Source: Bacillus infantis NRRL B-14911 (GTDB lineage Bacteria; Bacillota; Bacilli; Bacillales; Cytobacillaceae). Taken from it: a DNA stretch of 64,000 nt. Shown here in pieces: positions 45,525-52,903 of the stretch (the first letter of the stretch is position 1; each line of letters opens with the position of its first letter). Both the position numbers and the translations under genes were made by a program. The notes under the pieces are model-generated. The model ran no database searches and was not told the origin of the DNA. It worked only from the letters and a program-made list of their open reading frames with translations. The stretch covers positions 3,682,501-3,746,500 of the forward strand of contig NC_022524.1 of NCBI RefSeq assembly GCF_000473245.1, written 5' to 3'.

Positions 45525-46037
45525 ATGATCTACCCATATAAAGGGAAATTCCCCCGCATTTCGCCGACAGCGTATATCGCTGATTATGCGACCATCACCG
45601 GGGATGTTGAAATTGGCGACGAATCCAGCATCTGGTTCAATACGGTTATCCGCGGCGACGTAGCCCCGACAATCATCGGCAAAAAAGTAAATGTGCAGGA
45701 CAATTCCGTCCTTCACCAAAGTCCTGGCAACCCGTTAATCATTGAAGATGAAGCGACCATCGGACACCAGGTCATCCTTCACAGCTGCATCATCCGCAAA
45801 AAAGCGCTGGTCGGCATGGGGTCTATCATCCTCGACAATGCCGAAATCGGGGAAGGCGCCTTTATCGGGGCCGGCAGCCTGGTAGCTCAAGGCAAGAAGA
45901 TCCCGCCCAATACACTTGCATTCGGAAGGCCAGCAAAGGTAATCAGGGAACTGACAGAAGAGGATATTAAGGATATGGAACGGATCAGCCGCGAATATGC
46001 CGAAAAGGGCCAGTATTATAAGTCGCTCAAAGACTAG
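45525..46037 (+). CDS. ytoA: YtoA, gamma-class carbonic anhydrase-like protein
   Basis: 170 residues of hexapeptide repeats forming a left-handed beta-helix. Metal-ligand region is visible: VIRGDVAPTIIGKKVNVQDN, SVLHQSP and IGHQVILHSCII, so zinc-binding His residues are retained. Related PaaY/YrdA/CaiE proteins have variable activity, so carbonic anhydrase is a family call only. ATG 45525 is used since AGGGAG precedes it; the GTG three codons upstream is too close. Confidence 0.9.
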   Translation: MIYPYKGKFPRISPTAYIADYATITGDVEIGDESSIWFNTVIRGDVAPTIIGKKVNVQDNSVLHQSPGNPLIIEDEATIGHQVILHSCIIRKKALVGMGSIILDNAEIGEGAFIGAGSLVAQGKKIPPNTLAFGRPAKVIRELTEEDIKDMERISREYAEKGQYYKSLKD

Positions 46038-46155
46038 AAGGCGGCTGCATAACGGACAGGCTAGTTACTTTATAGTTACCCTATTGGAAAAAACTTATGC
46101 TTATCAGCCAAAAGCGGCTGAATGGGCTGGAACACGATAACACAAGGTGGTGCAA

Positions 46156-47031
46156 ATGAATTATCTCTTTATTGTTATTCTATTGCTGCTGATCTTTTTT
46201 CTTTCTCTTCTTTTAAAAGCAAAGAAAGGAAAGCGTCTCTTCAGCCCTTTTATTCTATTTATCTTCATTGCTGTACTCCTTGCAGGGGCCATAGCCATTG
46301 ACCATAATCAGCCAGGTTCGCCAGGCGGTATTGCAGACCGGATCAAGTCCTGGATCAAATCTCCTTTGACATCGGCGAGTTCCTTTTTGGACAAGACACT
46401 TGACCGGCCTATCATAAAAATCAAGGATGAGGTGCTGCTTGACGCCCCTGTTCTGCATCAGCTCCCTGAGCTTCCGCGGGGCTGCGAGGTTACTAGTCTC
46501 AGCATGCTGCTGCAGCATGCCGGGGTTCAGGCAGATAAAATGACGCTCGCAAAGGAAATAGAAAAAGAACCGACTCCCTACAAAAAGGAGAATGGCAAAG
46601 TATATTACGGCCATCCGAACGACGGCTTCATCGGTGACATGTATTCCCTTGATGGGCCAGGTCTTGGTGTATACCACAAGCCGGTCAAGGATCTGGCCGA
46701 AAAGTACCTGCCCGGCGAAATAATTGATTTGACCGGTTCTGATTTTACAGAGCTGAAAACGCATCTATCAGATGGACAGCCTGTCTGGGTGATTACGAAC
46801 ACGGCCTATCAGAAATTGGCTCCGGATTATTTTCAGACATGGGAGACGCCTAGCGGGCCGGTTAAGATCACTTATAAAGAGCATTCTGTCCTGATTACAG
46901 GATATGACTCTGGATACGTATATTTTAACGATCCGCTCACAGGAGAGAAAAATAAAAAAGCACCCATTGATGGCTTTGAAGAAGCCTGGGTGCAGATGGG
47001 AAGACAGGCAATTACCTATCTTTCCCGCTAG
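46156..47031 (+). CDS. Membrane-anchored C39-like peptidase
   Basis: 291 residues: two hydrophobic segments at the N-terminus (about 1-21 and 30-50), a linker, and a C39_2-type papain-fold domain with catalytic Cys in LPRGCEVTSLSMLLQHAG, His in YKEHSVLITGYD and the following YFNDPL. The catalytic domain is predicted to lie outside the membrane if the two helices form a hairpin plus signal anchor, but topology is not certain. It resembles YvpB-type proteins of unknown substrate. Its stop overlaps the convergent asnB by 4 bp. ATG 46156 follows AAGGTGG. Confidence 0.82.
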   Translation: MNYLFIVILLLLIFFLSLLLKAKKGKRLFSPFILFIFIAVLLAGAIAIDHNQPGSPGGIADRIKSWIKSPLTSASSFLDKTLDRPIIKIKDEVLLDAPVLHQLPELPRGCEVTSLSMLLQHAGVQADKMTLAKEIEKEPTPYKKENGKVYYGHPNDGFIGDMYSLDGPGLGVYHKPVKDLAEKYLPGEIIDLTGSDFTELKTHLSDGQPVWVITNTAYQKLAPDYFQTWETPSGPVKITYKEHSVLITGYDSGYVYFNDPLTGEKNKKAPIDGFEEAWVQMGRQAITYLSR

Positions 47032-48932
47032 CCTTTCATAGGCTGAAAGGATGGTTCGCTGATCAGTTCCTTTTCAAATGAATATTTCTTTTCGACATAC
47101 ACATCATGCCAGAGCATAAACATGAGCACAGTCCAGATTTTCCTGCTGTTGTCTGCTTTATCCTGGCAGTGGTCTTCAAGAAGCTTCAGAATATAGTCTT
47201 TATTAAGCAAATGATCCGTGCTGCTTTCGCGGATTATTTTTTTTGCCCACCCGTTCATCTCGTCCTTCAGCCAGTGGCGGATCGGGACAGGGAAGCCAAG
47301 CTTTTTGCGGGTTAGCACATGGTCAGGCACAACGCCCTCCGCCGCTTTTCTCAAAATATATTTGGTCGTTCCATTGGCCGTTTTCAGGTTTGTCGGAATC
47401 CTTGAAGCTACATTGAATACCTCTTTATCAAGGAATGGCACGCGAAGCTCAAGGGAATGGGCCATGGTCATTTTATCAGCCTTCAATAGAATGTCGCCGC
47501 GCATCCAGGTGTGGATGTCGATATACTGCATACGGTCCACAGGATCATAGCCCTGGCTCTCCGCATATAAAGGCCTTGTGATATCTTTATAATCGATGCC
47601 GTTCTGGTAGACGCCAAGCAGCCTGCGCTTTTCTTCTTCAGTGAACATTTTTGCATTTCCGATATATCTTTCTTCCATCGGAGTCACGCCGCGTTCAATG
47701 AAGCTTTTGCCTTTCATGCCCTCAGGCATCATCCTGGCAATCAGCCTCAGGAAAGCTTTCCCGACCTGCGGTATTTTATTGAACATTTCAAGCGACTGGG
47801 GCTCACGGTAAATATTGTAGCCGCCGAACAGCTCATCCGCACCTTCGCCTGAAAGGACAACCGTTACATGCTTGCGTGCTTCACGGGCAACGAAATATAA
47901 AGGCACACATGCCGGATCTGCGAGCGGATCATCCATATGCCACATGATCCTAGGCAGTTCATCCATATACTCCTGCGGTGTGATCACATAGCTGATGTTT
48001 TCAACACCCAGCTTATCCGCTGTTTCTTTGGCTACATCAATTTCGCTGAATCCGTTCCGCTCAAAGCCGACAGAAAATGTCTTGATATTCGGATGGTATT
48101 GTTTTGCAATGGATGCAATGATGGAAGAATCGATGCCGCCGGACAGGAATGAACCAACCGGTACATCGCTTCGCATATGCATTTTAACAGAATCGAACAG
48201 GACGTCTTTTATTTCTTTCACAAATTCCGGCTCAGACTTTTGGACAGGCTGGAAGGAAGCCTTCCAATAGCGTTTGATGTCCATCGGAGAACCGATTTTC
48301 TTTGTGAAATAATGGCCCGGTTCAAGTTTATGGATGCCAGCGGACATTGTTTCCGGCTCCGGAACAAACTGGTACGTCAAATAATGCTGAAGGGACTCAT
48401 AGTTAAGGACGTCATTTTCCAGCGCCATCAGGATACTTTTCTTTTCAGAAGCAAAAAATGTTTTCCCATCATTTTCGAGGTAGAAGAAAGGCTTGATTCC
48501 GAAATGGTCTCTAGCCCCGTATAAGGACTGCTCCTGTTTATCCCAGATGACAAATGAGAACATGCCGCGGAGTTTTTCAACCGCTTTTTCCTTCAGGTGG
48601 CTGTATAGCGCGATGATTACTTCTGTATCTGAATTGGTCTCAAATGTAAGGCCTTCTTTTATGAGCTCTTCGCGAAGCTCCACATAGTTATAGACTTCGC
48701 CATTGAAAATGATCCAGTATCTCTCATTTTCATAGGTCAGCGGCTGATGGCCGCATTCGATGTCAATGATGCTCAGGCGGCGGAAGCCGAACTGGATATG
48801 TTCATCATTGTAATAGCCTGCATCATCAGGCCCCCTGTGGGTAATGATATTATTCATATTTTCAAACTGCTGCTTTTGCGCATCGTTCAGAACTTGCGCA
48901 TTTTCATGGACACAGCCGATAAAACCGCACAT
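47028..48932 (-). CDS. asnB: AsnB, glutamine-hydrolysing asparagine synthetase
   Basis: 634 residues. N-terminal class II glutaminase with Cys2 as nucleophile (MCGFIGCVHE, then IITHRGPDDAGYY) and C-terminal synthetase with the ATP PP-loop FLSGGIDSSIIA and VLSGEGADELFGGYNIYREP. Makes asparagine from aspartate, glutamine and ATP. ATG 48932 is required to expose Cys2 and follows GAAGGTGA; the longer frame would abolish the nucleophile. In B. subtilis an AsnB paralogue also amidates the cell-wall precursor, so a wall role is possible. Same metK neighbour as in B. subtilis. Confidence 0.96.
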   Translation of the reverse strand: MCGFIGCVHENAQVLNDAQKQQFENMNNIITHRGPDDAGYYNDEHIQFGFRRLSIIDIECGHQPLTYENERYWIIFNGEVYNYVELREELIKEGLTFETNSDTEVIIALYSHLKEKAVEKLRGMFSFVIWDKQEQSLYGARDHFGIKPFFYLENDGKTFFASEKKSILMALENDVLNYESLQHYLTYQFVPEPETMSAGIHKLEPGHYFTKKIGSPMDIKRYWKASFQPVQKSEPEFVKEIKDVLFDSVKMHMRSDVPVGSFLSGGIDSSIIASIAKQYHPNIKTFSVGFERNGFSEIDVAKETADKLGVENISYVITPQEYMDELPRIMWHMDDPLADPACVPLYFVAREARKHVTVVLSGEGADELFGGYNIYREPQSLEMFNKIPQVGKAFLRLIARMMPEGMKGKSFIERGVTPMEERYIGNAKMFTEEEKRRLLGVYQNGIDYKDITRPLYAESQGYDPVDRMQYIDIHTWMRGDILLKADKMTMAHSLELRVPFLDKEVFNVASRIPTNLKTANGTTKYILRKAAEGVVPDHVLTRKKLGFPVPIRHWLKDEMNGWAKKIIRESSTDHLLNKDYILKLLEDHCQDKADNSRKIWTVLMFMLWHDVYVEKKYSFEKELISEPSFQPMKG

Positions 48933-49203
48933 TATGTAGTTCACCTTCTTCAATTTAGTCAAAATCCCATTCCGTCTGAAAAAAACAGCGGAAGGCATTC
49001 ATGCCGGTGCAGTGCTTGCCCGGCCAGCCATAATCTGCCATATCACACATTAATCCCAAAAAACATACTCTCTAATACTACCACTAAACCTGAAAAAATG
49101 GCACTATCAACATGAAAAACAGGCAGGGGAAAAATTAGGCATTTACAAGAATTATTCACAGATCAGCAGACCGTTAAACGCTCTATCCCTTTAGACGAAA
49201 TAT

Positions 49204-49243
49204 AAAAGCGGGAGCTGCATATTTCAGCACTCCCGCTTTTTTG
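49204..49243. terminator. Terminator of metK
   Basis: GCGGGAG / CTCCCGC stem extended by AAAA/TTTT on both sides; T-runs in both directions. It is placed just after the metK stop. Confidence 0.85.
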
Positions 49244-49255
49244 TTCTTATAAGGA

Positions 49256-50455
49256 TTATTTTCCAGCCTGCTGGCGCAGTGTATCTGCTTTGTCAGTGCG
49301 CTCCCAAGGAAGATCAACATCTGTACGGCCGAAATGTCCGTAAGCTGCAGTCTGCTTGTAGATAGGGCGGCGCAGGTTCAGCATATTGATGATGCCTGCC
49401 GGGCGAAGATCAAAGTTATCGCGGACAAGGTCGACAAGCGTATCTTCGCTCACAGTTCCTGTTCCGAATGTATCAACAGAAATGGAAACCGGCTGCGCTA
49501 CCCCGATGGCGTAGGCAAGCTGCACTTCAACCTTATCAGCAAGGCCGGCAGCGACGATATTCTTCGCTACATAGCGGGCTGCATAAGCTGCTGAGCGGTC
49601 AACCTTTGTAGGATCCTTGCCGGAGAATGCGCCTCCGCCGTGGCGTGCATATCCGCCGTAAGTATCAACAATGATTTTGCGGCCAGTCAAACCTGCATCC
49701 CCTTGAGGTCCGCCGATAACAAAACGGCCAGTAGGGTTGATGAAGTATTTTGTATTTTCATCGATCAGTTCTTTTGGAACGACCGGATTGATGACATGTT
49801 CTTTCAGGTTGCGCTGGATTTGCTCCAGGCTGATTTCAGGATGGTGCTGTGTGGAGATGACAATGGTATCGATGCGTACCGGCTTGTCGTTCTCATCATA
49901 CTCAACAGTCACCTGTGTCTTGCCATCCGGACGCAGATACGGAAGAATTTCTTCTTTGCGCACTTCTGTCAGGCGGCGTGATAATTTGTGCGCCAGGGAA
50001 ATCGGAAGAGGCATAAGCTCTTTCGTTTCATTGCAGGCAAAGCCGAACATAAGGCCCTGGTCCCCTGCGCCGATCGCTTCGATTTCTTCATCTGACATTT
50101 GGCCTTCACGCGCTTCAAGCGCCTGGTCTACACCCATTGCAATGTCAGCTGACTGCTCATCAATGGAAGTCAAGACAGCACATGTTTCGGAATCAAAGCC
50201 GTATTTAGCACGGGTATAGCCGATATCCTTGATTGTTTCGCGGACAAGCTTAGGAATATCAACATATGTAGATGTTGTAATTTCACCTGCAACAAGGACT
50301 AACCCTGTTGTAACAGATGTTTCAGCAGCAACGCGGGCATTTGCGTCTTTTGCTAAGATAGCGTCTAAAATTGCATCAGAAATCTGGTCACAGATTTTAT
50401 CCGGATGACCTTCAGTAACTGATTCAGAAGTAAACAAACGGCGTTTATTTGACAT
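49256..50455 (-). CDS. metK: MetK, S-adenosylmethionine synthetase
   Basis: 399 residues. Catalytic His in [28 protein letters not shown] and [19 protein letters not shown] signatures. Makes SAM from methionine and ATP. Length matches B. subtilis MetK (400). ATG 50455 follows AAGGAGG. It is preceded by an unusually long leader (about 620 nt from the predicted start site) containing a SAM-I riboswitch and its terminator, followed by a further 370-nt segment. Confidence 0.98.
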   Translation of the reverse strand: MSNKRRLFTSESVTEGHPDKICDQISDAILDAILAKDANARVAAETSVTTGLVLVAGEITTSTYVDIPKLVRETIKDIGYTRAKYGFDSETCAVLTSIDEQSADIAMGVDQALEAREGQMSDEEIEAIGAGDQGLMFGFACNETKELMPLPISLAHKLSRRLTEVRKEEILPYLRPDGKTQVTVEYDENDKPVRIDTIVISTQHHPEISLEQIQRNLKEHVINPVVPKELIDENTKYFINPTGRFVIGGPQGDAGLTGRKIIVDTYGGYARHGGGAFSGKDPTKVDRSAAYAARYVAKNIVAAGLADKVEVQLAYAIGVAQPVSISVDTFGTGTVSEDTLVDLVRDNFDLRPAGIINMLNLRRPIYKQTAAYGHFGRTDVDLPWERTDKADTLRQQAGK

Positions 50456-50831
50456 CTGATTTCCTCCTTATTTATAAGAATAGAGTGAGGTTCTTATCCG
50501 GCGCTACACCTTATTCTTCCCCTCGGATTGATACGGTACTCATTCCCTAAGTAGTATTGAATAAACATGGAGTTTTTATCCCGCTCTCGCGTATGCATTG
50601 CTTCACAATCTGCATAACCGGCTGGTTCCATCCCCCGGTACGTGCATTCTCAGGCAAGTGCTGAAAAGGCAGGTCACCGCCGATGCAGAAAACCGGTCAA
50701 AGGCATTATATATAAGCCAGGCACAATAGAAATTGTATGATTTTATCCTGTTAAATGCATAGCCCTTGTAAATCAGCTTTATGCAAAAACTTCCATAATA
50801 TGCAATTAAAAGACATCCCTCAAAATGCAAA
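50456..50831 (-). other. Long structured segment of the metK leader downstream of the riboswitch terminator
   Basis: 376 bp with no convincing gene. On the reverse strand several self-complementary pairs are seen: TCTGCAT with ATGCAGA, the small hairpin AACC-AGCC-GGTT, and AAGAATA with TATTCTT bracketing AGGT/ACCT just before the metK ribosome site. A TATATATAAT -10-like element lies at about 50704-50713 but its -35 is poor. Typical S-box leaders have only a short tail here. Confidence 0.45.
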
Positions 50832-50862
50832 ATAAAAAACCTTCCCAAAGTGAAAAGGTTGA
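50832..50862 (-). terminator. Riboswitch-controlled terminator of metK
   Basis: Reverse-strand AACCTT / AAGGTT hairpin followed by TTTTTTATTTT, 25 nt after the S-box P1 stem closes. SAM binding should favour it. Confidence 0.8.
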
Positions 50863-50886
50863 AAGCAAAATGATTCGCGCCTTTCA

Positions 50887-51064
50887 CTCTTATCGTTCAA
50901 GGAATCTTCCTTGCGTCAGGTTAGCACCTTTGCTAAAAACAGACCATTGCTGGCTGGTAATTTGAACCGTTATGCTCTTTTCAGCATATATCCGTTTTCA
51001 AAAGCATCATTAGCAGGTTGCTGGGTTTCATCGGGCCTGTCCCTCCACCAGCTCGGGATAAGAG
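50887..51064 (-). promoter_or_regulatory. SAM-I riboswitch (S-box) of metK with enlarged P3
   Basis: Read on the reverse strand: CTCTTATC (51064-51057) pairs exactly with GATAAGAG (50894-50887) as P1. Conserved core GGTGGAGGGACAGGCCC, GATGAAACCCAGCAACC and GGTGCTAA are all present. P3 begins ACCTGCTAA and closes TTAGCAAAGGT but encloses about 75 nt with a further hairpin ATGCT-GAAAAG-AGCAT and ACCA..TGGT, instead of a short loop. Open frames across this region are artefacts of the riboswitch sequence. Confidence 0.95.
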
Positions 51065-51083
51065 AGTATCCGTTCAAGGTAAA

Positions 51084-51112
51084 ATCATAACGTACAGATG
51101 TAGCGGCGTCAA
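51084..51112 (-). promoter_or_regulatory. Sigma-A promoter of metK
   Basis: Reverse strand TTGACG, 17-bp spacer, TATGAT. Transcription should start near 51077, a few bases before the S-box. Confidence 0.75.
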
Positions 51113-51179
51113 TCATTTTCTCCGCTATAGCAAGAAGAAATTCATCCTGCACCTGCAGAAAATCCGATATGGAAATTAA

Positions 51180-51554
51180 TCACAGGGAACAGCTGCCGTC
51201 CTTGCATTTCTTCCTAAGCAGTTTGTGTCTGTTCCGTGCAATCCACCGGTATACCGGAACCCCGGCAGCAGATGCGAAAGGAAGGTGCATAAAGAGCCCG
51301 AGAACGAAGGTCAGGGGGAACAGCAGCAGCAGCCTTCTTACTGCATAGAAACCTTTCAGGACCTTTTTTTCAGGAGTTATAATATGAAGCTCTTTCCTCA
51401 GCTCCCTGCTGCTGAACTGAATTTCTCCATGCTCCTGTTCATATTTCTGGAGTGAAACCCAGTCTACCCTGTGGAGCAGGTCAAGCTTTTGGAAAGATTT
51501 TTTTGTCATCTGGCAAAGCTGGCAAGTATTGTCGTAAAGGGCCATCGTTTTCAC
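51180..51554 (-). CDS. DCC-family thiol-disulfide oxidoreductase-like protein
   Basis: 124 residues. N-terminal ALYDNTCQLCQMTKKSF carries the DxxCxxC-type motif of the DCC (DUF393) family, next to VDWVSLQKYEQEHG; the central part holds one hydrophobic stretch (RRLLLLFPLTFVLGLFMHLP) and a C-terminal Cys pair (KKCKDGSCSL). Thiol redox activity is inferred from the motif; the partner is unknown. Start is GTG 51554 with GGGAG upstream. It ends just before the metK promoter region. Confidence 0.82.
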   Translation of the reverse strand: MKTMALYDNTCQLCQMTKKSFQKLDLLHRVDWVSLQKYEQEHGEIQFSSRELRKELHIITPEKKVLKGFYAVRRLLLLFPLTFVLGLFMHLPFASAAGVPVYRWIARNRHKLLRKKCKDGSCSL

Positions 51555-51784
51555 ATTACCATCTCCCGCCTGTAAAATCGTGCTTTTTATTAAATTTTAC
51601 CATACCTTTCAATCAATATAGAAGCAGTGTAAACTTATATCTATATAATATATGTTTCATTATAAATAATGCCTCTTCTGCTTAGCTGCAGGAGTTTCCC
51701 CCGCCTTGGCAAGCCCCCTTAATTTCTGTTGTGCAAATAATATGCCGCAAAGTTCGGAAAGAATTTCTATCTTCTTGAACAATT
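51555..51784. other. Divergent intergenic region upstream of qoxA (distal part)
   Basis: About 230 bp, AT-rich, with no credible gene. It should hold the promoter of the DCC-family gene. Confidence 0.35.
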
Positions 51785-51800
51785 TGTGACACCTTTCACA
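51785..51800. promoter_or_regulatory. FNR/CRP-type box upstream of qoxA
   Basis: TGTGACACCTTTCACA is a perfect TGTGA-N6-TCACA inverted repeat, the consensus of the CRP/FNR family and of the B. subtilis Fnr box. It ends 5 bp before the qoxA -35 element, centred near -48 relative to the predicted start. Confidence 0.6.
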
Positions 51801-51805
51801 TTCTA

Positions 51806-51834
51806 TTGAATTACCCTTTAAAATTGCTTATGAT
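51806..51834 (+). promoter_or_regulatory. Sigma-A promoter of qoxABCD
   Basis: TTGAAT, 17-bp spacer, TATGAT. Predicted start near 51841, giving a leader of about 74 nt. Confidence 0.75.
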
Positions 51835-51914
51835 GATAACAGATTGTGAACTATGTAACATATACACTATTATTATGTTATTAAACTTTCAGCCATTGAG
51901 AAAGGGGCTTATCC

Positions 51915-52862
51915 ATGAAAAAGAAATATTCTTTGCTTTTAGGAATATTTACAATCATTACTATTCTATCAGGCTGTGAGCCGCTGATGGTGCTGGATCC
52001 CAAGGGGCCTCAGGCCGCCGTCCAGGCAAAAGACATCATCCTGTCAACGGCAATCATGTCTGTCATCGTCCTTGTGGTTTTTGCCATGCTTGCTTATATG
52101 CTCTATAAATACCGCTCTTCAAAGCAAAGCAAGGATTATGAACCGCCGCATATTAAAGGAAATCTTCTGGTCGAAGCGGTCTGTGTCGGTATCCCCGTCC
52201 TGATCGTCATCTTCCTATCGGTTGTATCCACACAAAGCAACTATAAAGTGGAATCAGCACCTACAGGATACGGCGACAAAGAGCCTTTAGTCGTATATGC
52301 ATCATCTTCTAACTGGAAATGGCATTTCAGCTATCCAGAAGAAGATATCGAAACAGTCAACTATCTATATGTACCGACTGACCGCCCGCTTGAATTTAAG
52401 CTCTATTCATACGGACCGATCACAAGCTTCTGGATCCCTCAGCTTGGCGGACAAAAATATGCCATGGCTGATATGGTCAACACATTGCACCTGGGAGCAG
52501 ATGAACCCGGTGAATATATGGGGCGCAATGCCAACTTTAACGGAAAAGGCTTTGCTGAAAATACATTCAATGTAACAGCCATGCCGCAGGAAGAGTTTGA
52601 CCAATGGGTTGATGACGTGAAAGATACGGCTGAGCCTCTTACGGAAGAAAAATTCAATGAACTGCTTGAACCGGGGCATCTTGGACAGTCAACTTATACC
52701 GGAACACATCTTGATTTCATGCCCGCACCTGAAGGCGAGCATGGCGGCCATAACCATGGTTCCAGCTCTGACAGCCATGATGCTGACTCAGATCATGAAC
52801 ATATGGATATGGAAGAGGACGGATCTGGCGACAATGGCCACTCAGAACATGAAGGCCATTAA
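51915..52862 (+). CDS. qoxA: QoxA, cytochrome aa3 quinol oxidase subunit II
   Basis: 315 residues. Lipoprotein signal with lipobox LSGC (Cys21), two membrane helices (about 43-65 and 85-107) and an external cupredoxin domain (SSSNWKWHFSYPEED, GPITSFWIPQLGGQKYAM) without the CuA Cys ligands, which makes it a quinol rather than cytochrome c oxidase subunit. The tail is unusual: about 40 residues rich in His, Asp, Glu and Ser (EHGGHNHGSSSDSHDADSDH and on), with nine His. First gene of qoxABCD; ATG follows AAAGGGG. Confidence 0.95.
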   Translation: MKKKYSLLLGIFTIITILSGCEPLMVLDPKGPQAAVQAKDIILSTAIMSVIVLVVFAMLAYMLYKYRSSKQSKDYEPPHIKGNLLVEAVCVGIPVLIVIFLSVVSTQSNYKVESAPTGYGDKEPLVVYASSSNWKWHFSYPEEDIETVNYLYVPTDRPLEFKLYSYGPITSFWIPQLGGQKYAMADMVNTLHLGADEPGEYMGRNANFNGKGFAENTFNVTAMPQEEFDQWVDDVKDTAEPLTEEKFNELLEPGHLGQSTYTGTHLDFMPAPEGEHGGHNHGSSSDSHDADSDHEHMDMEEDGSGDNGHSEHEGH

Positions 52863-52903
52863 TAAGAACAGACCCGCTACCCTAGAAAGGAGTTTAAAAT
52901 CCT

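Noticed and set aside
50603-50887. 94-codon reverse-strand frame in the metK leader
   Set aside because: It begins in the riboswitch terminator region, has no ribosome site, and its composition (many Cys, Phe, Tyr) is that of random AT-rich sequence.
50970-51152. 60-codon reverse-strand frame upstream of metK
   Set aside because: It is the SAM-I riboswitch read as protein; it covers P1, P2 and part of P3, and starts with GTG without a ribosome site.
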